DNA of 64,000 bases from Massilia sp. Root133 (GTDB lineage Bacteria > Pseudomonadota > Gammaproteobacteria > Burkholderiales > Burkholderiaceae_D). Position numbers and translations under genes: made by a program. This document shows, one piece after another, positions 1-6,131 of this stretch. Position 1 is the first letter of the stretch, and every line of letters starts with the position of its first letter. Below the pieces are notes generated by a model. That model did not search any database, was not told the origin of the DNA, and saw nothing but the letters and a program-made list of their open reading frames with translations. Location of the stretch: the NCBI RefSeq assembly GCF_001426525.1, contig NZ_LMEW01000009.1:1-64000 (forward strand), given 5' to 3'.

Positions 1-103
1 CAAGCTGATCGCTCCGATCGCGATGGAAGAAGGTCTGCGCTTCGCAATCCGCGAAGGCGGCCGTACCGTCGGCGCCGGCGTGGTTGCCAAGATCATCGCT
101 TAA
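1..103 (+). CDS. tuf: Elongation factor Tu, C-terminal end (partial)
   Basis: Only the last 33 codons are in the window. They encode the end of EF-Tu domain 3 ([20 protein letters not shown], then [13 protein letters not shown] and stop TAA at 101-103). EF-Tu carries aminoacyl-tRNA to the ribosome as a GTP complex. The GTP-binding domain lies upstream, outside the window. Its position just before rpsJ matches the usual fusA-tuf-rpsJ order of the str/S10 region. A hairpin follows 32 bases after the stop codon. The C-terminal motif is nearly invariant, so the identification is secure although the gene is truncated by the window edge. Confidence 0.95.
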   Translation, partial: KLIAPIAMEEGLRFAIREGGRTVGAGVVAKIIA

Positions 104-134
104 TTTAGCGATCATCCAAGTAGTCGCAATACGA

Positions 135-168
135 CAGAAGGGGCAGGACGAAAGTTCTGTCCCTTCTG
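135..168 (+). terminator. Hairpin after tuf, probable terminator
   Basis: Bases 135-149 pair with 154-168, with two G-T pairs, around a GAAA tetraloop (150-153). The T-run after it is short (TTTGAG), so it may end only part of the tuf transcript or just protect its 3' end. It lies directly before the rpsJ promoter. Confidence 0.6.
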
Positions 169-192
169 TTTGAGCAGTAAGGGATAAAACGG

Positions 193-201
193 TGTTATAC
201 T
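193..201 (+). promoter_or_regulatory. rpsJ promoter (extended -10)
   Basis: TGT-TATACT at 193-201 is an extended -10 element (TGn plus TATACT). No good -35 sits at 17 bp; TTGAGC at 170-175 is 20 bp away. A CCGGC/GCCGG hairpin (244-259) followed by a T-rich run (264-272) lies in the leader before the AAGGAA ribosome binding site and could act as an attenuator. Confidence 0.5.
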
Positions 202-283
202 GCCGTCCCCTCCGCAGTACACGCAGTACCTGACACATGATTGCCGGCCCGTGTGCCGGTTCGTTCTTTTTTAAGGAAATAGC

Positions 284-601
284 ATGTCCGCTCCGAATCA
301 GAAAATCCGTATCCGCCTGAAAGCGTTCGACTACAAGCTGATCGACCAGTCCGCTCTGGAAATCGTCGACACCGCCAAGCGCACCGGCGCAGTCGTCAAG
401 GGCCCGGTTCCGCTGCCGACCCGCATCCAGCGTTTCGACGTGCTGCGTTCCCCGCACGTCAACAAGACCTCGCGCGACCAGTTCGAAATCCGTACGCACC
501 AGCGTCTGATGGACATCGTGGACCCGACCGACAAGACCGTCGACGCGCTGATGAAGCTGGACCTGCCGGCTGGCGTTGACGTCGAAATCAAGCTGCAGTA
601 A
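284..601 (+). CDS. rpsJ: 30S ribosomal protein S10
   Basis: A 105-residue protein, the normal length for S10, with the family sequence throughout ([18 protein letters not shown] near the N-terminus, [19 protein letters not shown] in the middle). S10 is in the head of the 30S subunit and, as NusE, also takes part in antitermination with NusB. The start has the ribosome binding site AAGGAAAT. Normally S10 is the first gene of the S10 operon and is followed at once by rplC. Here it is followed by a strong terminator and a repeat, and rplC lies about 8.5 kb away, so S10 is transcribed apart from its usual partners. Identification is certain. Confidence 0.98.
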   Translation: MSAPNQKIRIRLKAFDYKLIDQSALEIVDTAKRTGAVVKGPVPLPTRIQRFDVLRSPHVNKTSRDQFEIRTHQRLMDIVDPTDKTVDALMKLDLPAGVDVEIKLQ

Positions 602-642
602 TCGTATCAAGCGCCACGGCGGCCCTGCCGCCGGCGCATGCA

Positions 643-678
643 AAACGGCCCATCTACTTCGCGGTAGATGGGCCGTTT
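643..678 (+). terminator. Rho-independent terminator of rpsJ
   Basis: A perfect 15-bp stem (643-657 with 664-678), loop TTCGCG, ending in TTT and followed by GCTTTTGC. It shows that the rpsJ transcript is meant to end here and does not run towards rplC. Confidence 0.9.
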
Positions 679-687
679 GCTTTTGCA

Positions 688-812
688 CGTCATCCCCGCG
701 AAAGCGGGGACCCATGCTGAAGATACGAAGTCGAAATTGAAGCGCATTGCGGCGTTTCCGCCATACTGAATTCTGCCGCTCTGCATGGTTTCCCGCTTTC
801 GCGGGAACGACG
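688..812 (+). repeat. Paired REP-like palindromic repeat
   Basis: Two inverted copies of a palindromic unit: 688-717 (core CCCCGCGAAAGCGGGG) and 783-812 (core CCCGCTTTCGCGGG). The flanks (CGTC outside, CCATGC inside) also mirror each other. It fills the space between the converging rpsJ and 8-oxoguanine deaminase genes. Related units occur at 21774-21852, 25464-25541, 32819-32912 and 42219-42244. Confidence 0.8.
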
Positions 813-813
813 A

Positions 814-2169
814 CTAGGCCAGCGCCAACTCCTCCGCCAGCCGGTTATGCCGCTCCAGCACGACCGGCAGGTCGACCGTCCTCAACACCCCATCCTTCAC
901 GACAACCTTGCCGTTGATGACGCTGTGATTGACGTTGGCCGGCGTGCAGAACACGAGCGCCGCCACCGGGTCGTGCAGCGCGCCCGCGAAGCCCACGCCA
1001 TCCAGCTTGAACATGACGATATCCGCCGACATGCCCGGCGCGATGCTGCCGATGTCGTCGCGGTTCAGCACTTTCGCGCCGCCCAGCGTGGCGAGTTCCA
1101 GCGCCTGGCGCGCGGTCATCGCATCCGGACCGAAGCCCACGCGCTGCAGCAGCATCGCCTGGCGCACTTCGCCCAGCATGTGGGCGCCGTCGTTCGACGC
1201 GCTGCCGTCCACGCCGAGGCCCACGGGCACGCCGGCGTCGACCATCTTGCGCACGGGCGCGATGCCGGACGCGAGGCGCATGTTCGAGCACGGGCAGTGC
1301 GCGACGCCGGTGCCGGTCCGCGCGAACAGGCCGATGCCCGCATCGTCCAGCTGCACGCAGTGCGCGTGCCACACGTCGTGGCCGACCCACCCGCAGTCTT
1401 CCGCATATTCGGCCGGCGTCATCGCGAACTTCTCGCGGCTGTACGCGATGTCGTTGACGTTTTCCGCGAGGTGCGTGTGCAGCGACACGCCGTGGCTGCG
1501 CGCCAGCAGCGCCGCTTCCTTCATCAGGTCGCGCGACACGGAGAACGGCGAGCAGGGCGCCACGACGATCCGCTGCATCGCGTGGCGCGACGCGTCGTGG
1601 TACGTTTCGATCAGCCGCTGCGTGTCCTTCAGGATCGCCGCTTCGTCTTCCACGACGCTGTCCGGCGGCAGGCCGCCTTTCGAGCGGCCCACGCTCATCG
1701 CGCCGCGCGCCGCGTGGAAGCGCATGCCGATGGTGTGCGCCGCTTCGATGCTGTCGTCGAGGCGGCAATCGTTCGGGTAGATGTACAGGTGGTCGCTGCT
1801 CGTCGTGCAGCCCGACAGGATCAGTTCCGCCATCGCGGTGAGCGTCGACACGTGGACCATCTCGCCCGTCAGGTTCGCCCACACGGGGTACAGGTTCGTC
1901 AGCCAGTTGAAGAGTTCGCCGTCCTGCGCGGCCGGGATGACGCGCGTGAGACTCTGGTACATATGATGGTGCGTGTTGACGAGGCCGGGGATGACGACGT
2001 GGCCGGCCGCGTCGATCACCTCGTCGGCGTCCTGGGGGAGTGCGTCCGTCGTGCCCACGCTGACGATCACGTTGTCGCGGATGAAGACGGCACCGTCTTC
2101 GATTTCGCGGCGTTGCGCGTCCATCGTGACGAGGACGCGCGCATTCTTGATCAGGAGAGTTTTGCTCAT
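814..2169 (-). CDS. 8-oxoguanine deaminase (amidohydrolase family)
   Basis: A 451-residue cytosolic metal-dependent hydrolase of the amidohydrolase superfamily. It shows NTHHHM with the H67-x-H69 metal pair, HTHLAE (H231, H233, E236), HAHC (H268, H270), VAHCPCSN (H291) and GLGVDGSASND (D321), all expected for the deaminase branch. The sequence closely follows the characterised 8-oxoguanine deaminase group (Pseudomonas PA0142 type), including VIPGLVNTHHHMYQSLTR and TSSDHLYIYPN. The enzyme converts 8-oxoguanine to uric acid and ammonia. It lies 77 bp downstream of a purine permease on the same strand, which suggests uptake and salvage of oxidised or other purine bases. The start is the ATG at 2169, giving an N-terminus typical of the family. 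Guanine deaminase or a triazine-type aminohydrolase is the alternative. Confidence 0.85.
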   Translation of the reverse strand: MSKTLLIKNARVLVTMDAQRREIEDGAVFIRDNVIVSVGTTDALPQDADEVIDAAGHVVIPGLVNTHHHMYQSLTRVIPAAQDGELFNWLTNLYPVWANLTGEMVHVSTLTAMAELILSGCTTSSDHLYIYPNDCRLDDSIEAAHTIGMRFHAARGAMSVGRSKGGLPPDSVVEDEAAILKDTQRLIETYHDASRHAMQRIVVAPCSPFSVSRDLMKEAALLARSHGVSLHTHLAENVNDIAYSREKFAMTPAEYAEDCGWVGHDVWHAHCVQLDDAGIGLFARTGTGVAHCPCSNMRLASGIAPVRKMVDAGVPVGLGVDGSASNDGAHMLGEVRQAMLLQRVGFGPDAMTARQALELATLGGAKVLNRDDIGSIAPGMSADIVMFKLDGVGFAGALHDPVAALVFCTPANVNHSVINGKVVVKDGVLRTVDLPVVLERHNRLAEELALA

Positions 2170-2193
2170 AAGTTCCACTTTTTTAGATTTCAA

Positions 2194-2231
2194 CACTGCG
2201 GAAACAATGCGCGGGCACTGCGGAAACAATG
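2194..2231. repeat. Two 16-bp direct repeats between permease and deaminase genes
   Basis: CACTGCGGAAACAATG occurs at 2194-2209 and again, unchanged, at 2216-2231, with a 22-bp period. It lies in the 77-bp gap of the permease-deaminase operon, so it is transcribed. It may be a small tandem duplication or a pair of binding sites. Confidence 0.7.
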
Positions 2232-2246
2232 TCGGGAGTATCCCCG

Positions 2247-3599
2247 TCAGACCGCCTCCAGGTCTTTGACCAGCAGCGGCTGGGGGACGTCTTCTTCGTC
2301 GTCGTGGACTTCCACGGGACGGTTCGGCAGCACCAGGTTCAGCAGGACGGCCATGATGGCGCCCGTGCTGATGCCCGAGCCGAAGATTTCGTTCACGAAC
2401 GGCGGCAGCTTGGCCAGCAGTTCCGGACGCACGCTGACGGCGAGCCCGCAGCCGATCGAGACGGCGATGATGAGGCCCGTGCGCCTGTCGTGCTCGACCT
2501 TGCCCAGCATCTGCACGCCGGCGGTAAGAATCATCGCGAACATCATGAGGCCCGCGCCGCCCAGCACGGGCTGCGGGATCGTGACGACGACGGCGCCCAG
2601 CACCGGGAACAGGCCGGCCAGCGCCAGCATCACGCCGGTGAGGGCGACCACGTGGCGGCTCGCGACACCGGTCAGCGAGATGACGCCCACGTTCTGCGCG
2701 AACGTCGACATCGGCGGCGCGCCCAGCGTCGAGGCGAATGCGGAGCCGACGCCGTCGCACAGCACGCCGCGCTTGAGCAGCGTGCCGCGCATCTTCGTTT
2801 CGGTCGCGGCGCCCAGCGCCATGAAGGTGCCGGTCGTTTCGACCATCGTCACGACGTAGGCCAGGGCCATCGCGAAGATGCCGCTCGGCGGGAAGCTCAT
2901 GCCGAAGTGCAGCGGCTGCGGCAGCGCGAACACGGCGGCCTTCTGCACGCTCGAGAAGTCGACGAGGCCCAGGCCCAGGCAGACGGCGTAGCCGATCGCG
3001 ATGCCGATCACGATGGCGGAGGCGGAGATGATGCCTTTGCCGAACTGGACGAGCGCGACGACGATGGCCAGCACGAACAGTGCGATGCCCAGGTTCGCGG
3101 GCGCGCCGTAGTCCGCGCCCGGCGCCTTGCCACCGGCCGCCCAGTCGACGGCGACGGGGACGAGCGACAGGCCGATCATCGTGACGACGACGGCCGTCAC
3201 CTGGTGCGGGAACAGTTTGCGGATCTGCGGCATGAAGAAACTGCCGACGATCATGACGACGGAGCCTGCGAGCGACGAGCCGAGGATGCCCGCCACGCCA
3301 TGCTCGAAACCGATGCTGATGGCCGCGCCGACGAAGGCGAAGCTGGTGCCCATCACGCACGGCAGCCGGATGCCGACGGGGCCGATGCCCTTGCACTGGA
3401 CGATCGTGACGATGCCCGAGCCCAGCAGCGCCGCGTTGACGAGCGCGACGACCTGGTCCGCGGGCAATTTGAGGATGGCGCCGACGACGAGCGGCACGGC
3501 GATGATGCCGCCGAGGGCGGCCAGCATGTGCTGGGCGGCGAGGAGGGTCGTGGTGATGAGAGGGGGGCGGTCGTCGACCTTGTACAGCAGATTGTTCAT
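2247..3599 (-). CDS. Purine/xanthine permease, NCS2 family
   Basis: A 450-residue inner-membrane protein of the nucleobase:cation symporter-2 (NAT/NCS2) family. It has many hydrophobic segments and the NAT signature QNVGVISLTG, matching [QEP]-N-x-G-x4-T-[GR]. The N-terminus (LLAAQHMLAALGGIIAVPL) is typical of xanthine and uric acid permeases. It probably imports xanthine, urate or a related oxidised purine by proton symport. The gene is the first of an operon with the 8-oxoguanine deaminase. The start at 3599 is supported by GGAG seven bases upstream; a longer reading frame to 3722 would cover the structured leader and lacks such support. The exact substrate cannot be told from sequence. Confidence 0.85.
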   Translation of the reverse strand: MNNLLYKVDDRPPLITTTLLAAQHMLAALGGIIAVPLVVGAILKLPADQVVALVNAALLGSGIVTIVQCKGIGPVGIRLPCVMGTSFAFVGAAISIGFEHGVAGILGSSLAGSVVMIVGSFFMPQIRKLFPHQVTAVVVTMIGLSLVPVAVDWAAGGKAPGADYGAPANLGIALFVLAIVVALVQFGKGIISASAIVIGIAIGYAVCLGLGLVDFSSVQKAAVFALPQPLHFGMSFPPSGIFAMALAYVVTMVETTGTFMALGAATETKMRGTLLKRGVLCDGVGSAFASTLGAPPMSTFAQNVGVISLTGVASRHVVALTGVMLALAGLFPVLGAVVVTIPQPVLGGAGLMMFAMILTAGVQMLGKVEHDRRTGLIIAVSIGCGLAVSVRPELLAKLPPFVNEIFGSGISTGAIMAVLLNLVLPNRPVEVHDDEEDVPQPLLVKDLEAV

Positions 3600-3658
3600 A
3601 TGTGTCTCCGTCGAATGTTGTCCTGAACTGCGTCGGGTGGTTCGATGATTTCCGGACG

Positions 3659-3722
3659 GTGGAGACGGTGAACCACGGCAGGCAATCCGGGATCCGGATG
3701 CAACCGATTGCGACGTCTCCAC
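3659..3722 (-). promoter_or_regulatory. Structured 5' leader of the purine permease operon (candidate cis-RNA)
   Basis: On the minus strand a perfect 9-bp stem, GTGGAGACG (3714-3722) with CGTCTCCAC (3659-3667), closes a 46-base interior. Inside, GCAATC pairs with GATTGC, and a small GTG-GTT-CAC hairpin is possible, giving a three-way-junction shape. It lies between the predicted promoter (3761-3789) and the start codon. A ligand-binding RNA is possible but not shown; I do not recognise it as a known riboswitch class. Confidence 0.35.
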
Positions 3723-3760
3723 AATGCTTGGGCCACTCTGCGGCGGCTTGTTTTCAAATC

Positions 3761-3789
3761 ATGATGCCCCTGCATGCCGGCACTGTCAA
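3761..3789 (-). promoter_or_regulatory. Predicted promoter of the purine permease operon
   Basis: On the minus strand TTGACA (3784-3789) is followed after 17 bp by CATCAT (3761-3766). The -35 is perfect and the -10 has four of six consensus bases. A TGTATACA palindrome lies just upstream of the -35, so the promoter may need activation or be controlled from there. Confidence 0.5.
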
Positions 3790-3794
3790 CGAAT

Positions 3795-3882
3795 TTGTAT
3801 ACAGTTTCTATTGGCTAAGAAGTGGGTGATTCTGCTGTCTCACAGAGGGAAGGCGGGGATTTTTGGCGTCCTCTGTATACAA
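3795..3882. promoter_or_regulatory. Pair of TGTATACA operators in the divergent purine/LacI region
   Basis: TTGTATACAG (3795-3804) and its exact reverse complement CTGTATACAA (3873-3882) lie with their centres 78 bp apart. Each contains the 8-bp palindrome TGTATACA. They sit between the permease promoter and the LacI-type regulator gene. The motif lacks the central CG usual in LacI-family operators and looks more like a GntR-type site, so another regulator encoded elsewhere may bind here. Confidence 0.5.
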
Positions 3883-3991
3883 TTTTTCAAGACCGTTTTG
3901 CGTGGAAATATCAGATCGACTGGCCGGCCACAGCCCTCTTGATAAGCCGGATAGCGACCTGATCTTGAAGAATGAACCCCGGGAGTTGTAA

Positions 3992-4011
3992 TTACTGAAA
4001 CACATCGGTAA
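3992..4011. promoter_or_regulatory. Imperfect palindrome before the LacI-type gene
   Basis: TTACtGA-(6)-TCgGTAA, an inverted repeat with six matching pairs per arm, lies 24-43 bases before the start codon. It could be an autoregulatory operator of the LacI-type protein. Support is by position and symmetry only. Confidence 0.25.
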
Positions 4012-4034
4012 TAATCGCGCCTCAGGAGGAAGCG

Positions 4035-5036
4035 ATGGCGACCATGAAACAGGTAGCGGAGCGTGCCGGGGTGTCGATCTCCACGGTCTCGCACGTGATC
4101 AACAACACGCGCGTCGTCAGCAACGACGTGCGCCAGCGCGTGCTCGGCATCATCGACGAGATGCGCTACATCCCCAGCGCCGTCGCCCGCAGCCTCAAGA
4201 ACGACAAGACCCACACCATCGGCGTGCTCGTGCCGAACTCGTCCAATCCATACTTCGCCGAACTGATCCGCTGGATCGAGGACGCGGCGTTCGAGCTCGG
4301 CTACAACATCATCCTCTGCAACGCGCACGGCGGCGCACGGAAGCAGGCCGCCTATCTGCGGCTGCTGATGGAAAAGCGCATCGACGGCATGGTCCTCGTC
4401 GCCAGCGGCGCCGACGACGAACAGGATCTGTTGCTGCGCCATCAAGCCGTCCCGATCGTCCAGCTGGAACGGGCGCTGCCCGGGCTCGATGCGGACCTCG
4501 TCCTGGCCGGTCAGGAAGAGGGGGGCTACCAGGCCACGCGCCACCTGGTCGAACTGGGGCACCGCGAGATCGCCTGCGTGTCCGGCCCGGCCGACCTGCC
4601 GCGCACGCGCGAACGCGTCGGCGGCTTCCTGCGTGCGATGGCGGAGGCGGGGCTGGCGGTGGCGCCGGACCGCATCGTGCACGAGGAATTCACGAGCGCG
4701 GGCGGCCACGCGGCCTTTACGCGCCTGCTGGGCCAGACGCAACGCCCGACCGCCGTGTTCGTCACGAGCGACCTGATGGCGCTGGGCGGCCTGTGCGCCG
4801 CCGGTGCGGCCGGGGTGCGCGTGCCGGCGCAGTTGTCCGTGGTCGGCTATGACGATATCGCCGGCGCGGGCTATGCGCTGCCGCCGCTGACGACGGTGGC
4901 GCCGCCCAAGCGCGACATGGCGAATCTTGCGATCGAGCTATTGATCGATCGCATACGCGGCCAGTACGCGCCGCCGCGCAGCACGGCGCTGGCCAGCACG
5001 CTCGTCGTGCGGGCATCGACCGCGCCGCCGCAATGA
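4035..5036 (+). CDS. LacI-family transcriptional regulator (PurR/RbsR-like)
   Basis: A 333-residue cytosolic repressor. Residues 4-23 form the helix-turn-helix (MKQVAERAGVSISTVSHVIN), followed by the hinge helix SAVARSLKN. The rest is the periplasmic-binding-protein-like effector domain (HTIGVLVPNSSNPYFAEL onward). The N-terminal domain is most like PurR and RbsR. It diverges from the purine permease-deaminase operon, so a purine or a pentose/nucleoside ligand is plausible, but no PurR-type operator is visible nearby. The start has a strong ribosome binding site (AGGAGGA, 4023-4029). The effector and targets are unknown. Confidence 0.85.
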   Translation: MATMKQVAERAGVSISTVSHVINNTRVVSNDVRQRVLGIIDEMRYIPSAVARSLKNDKTHTIGVLVPNSSNPYFAELIRWIEDAAFELGYNIILCNAHGGARKQAAYLRLLMEKRIDGMVLVASGADDEQDLLLRHQAVPIVQLERALPGLDADLVLAGQEEGGYQATRHLVELGHREIACVSGPADLPRTRERVGGFLRAMAEAGLAVAPDRIVHEEFTSAGGHAAFTRLLGQTQRPTAVFVTSDLMALGGLCAAGAAGVRVPAQLSVVGYDDIAGAGYALPPLTTVAPPKRDMANLAIELLIDRIRGQYAPPRSTALASTLVVRASTAPPQ

Positions 5037-5040
5037 TCCG

Positions 5041-6096
5041 TCAGGTGGTCGCCGGCTCGCGCGCATCGTGCAGATGCAGCCGCTGCGTCGGAAACGCGAA
5101 CTCGATCTCCAGCGCGGCGAAACGGTCCATCAGCTGCAGATAGATCTCCTGCTGGATGTCCATGTAGCGGACGTAATCCGCCGACTCCACCCAGTACACG
5201 ACGTCGAAGTTCAGCGAGGGCGCCACCATGCCGGCGAAATGGGCGCGGTCGAACGTCACGCCTTCCTGCGCCTTGACGAGTTCCGTCAGCAGCGGCGGAA
5301 TCAGGCGCAGCTTGTCCGTCGGCGTCTCGTACGCGACGGCGACCGTGAACACGACGCGGCGCCGGCTCATGCGCGTCATGTTCTGCAGCCGGCTCTTGAG
5401 CAGGTCCGCGTTCGAGAACACGAGCTGCTCGCCGCCCAGGCTGCGCAGCCGGGTCGTCTTCAGGCCCACGTATTCCACGGTGCCCAGGTATTTGTCGACG
5501 ATGATGAAGTCGCCGACCACGAAGGGCTTGTCGAGCACGATGGACAGCGATGCGAACAGGTCGCCCAGGATGTTCTGGACGGCCAGTGCCACCGCGATGC
5601 CGCCGATCCCCAGCGAGGCGACGAGCGTCGTGATGTTGACGCCCAGATTGTCCAGCACCATCAGCATCAGCACGGTCCACAGCACGGTCTGCGCGATGAA
5701 GCCGACGGCCGCCGCCGACGTGGCGCGGGCCGGGTCGTCGGCGCGATTCTGGTAATAGTCCGTCAGCCAGGCGCGCAGGGCGCGGTGGCCCCAGACGGCG
5801 GCCTGGATCAGGCCCGTGACGATGGCGGCCCGCGCCGCGAACAGATGTACCTCGGGCGGCAGTACGAGGAACTTGCTGCCCGCGAACAGGCCCATGATGA
5901 CGATGGCCAGCAGCCGCGTGCCGTCGAGCGCTTCGACGGCAATGTCGTCCAGCCGCGTCTCCGTGCGCTCGGCCAGCTTGCGCAAGTGGTGCACGCCCAG
6001 CTTCTTGGCGACGTACAGGGCCAGCGCGACGCCGGCCGCGATGCCGAGGGCCGTGAGCCAGGCCAGCGTCGTGTTATCGAAAAACACTACATTCAT
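5041..6096 (-). CDS. MscS-family mechanosensitive channel
   Basis: A 351-residue inner-membrane protein with several N-terminal membrane segments. It has the MscS pore helix signature ASLGIGGIAVALAVQNILGD at about residues 160-180, then the beta domain (LDKPFVVGDFIIVDKYLG) and an alpha/beta C-terminal domain. MscS-type channels open on hypo-osmotic shock to release solutes. It follows the glucosylglycerol synthesis gene by 35 bp on the same strand, so it is probably co-transcribed. That pairing suits a cell that makes a compatible solute and must release it when osmolarity falls. AAGGA eight bases before the ATG supports the start. Confidence 0.88.
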   Translation of the reverse strand: MNVVFFDNTTLAWLTALGIAAGVALALYVAKKLGVHHLRKLAERTETRLDDIAVEALDGTRLLAIVIMGLFAGSKFLVLPPEVHLFAARAAIVTGLIQAAVWGHRALRAWLTDYYQNRADDPARATSAAAVGFIAQTVLWTVLMLMVLDNLGVNITTLVASLGIGGIAVALAVQNILGDLFASLSIVLDKPFVVGDFIIVDKYLGTVEYVGLKTTRLRSLGGEQLVFSNADLLKSRLQNMTRMSRRRVVFTVAVAYETPTDKLRLIPPLLTELVKAQEGVTFDRAHFAGMVAPSLNFDVVYWVESADYVRYMDIQQEIYLQLMDRFAALEIEFAFPTQRLHLHDAREPATT

Positions 6097-6131
6097 CCGA
6101 TCATCCTTTCCGGTGGTTGCGGTGGGATTGC

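Noticed and set aside
847-2859. Plus-strand open frame of 670 codons opposite the deaminase and permease genes
   Set aside because: It runs across two well-supported genes and their spacer and gives an arginine/histidine/valine-rich sequence with no domain.
3602-3942. Two small open frames in the purine/LacI intergenic region
   Set aside because: They overlap the predicted promoter, operators and leader structure and show no coding features.
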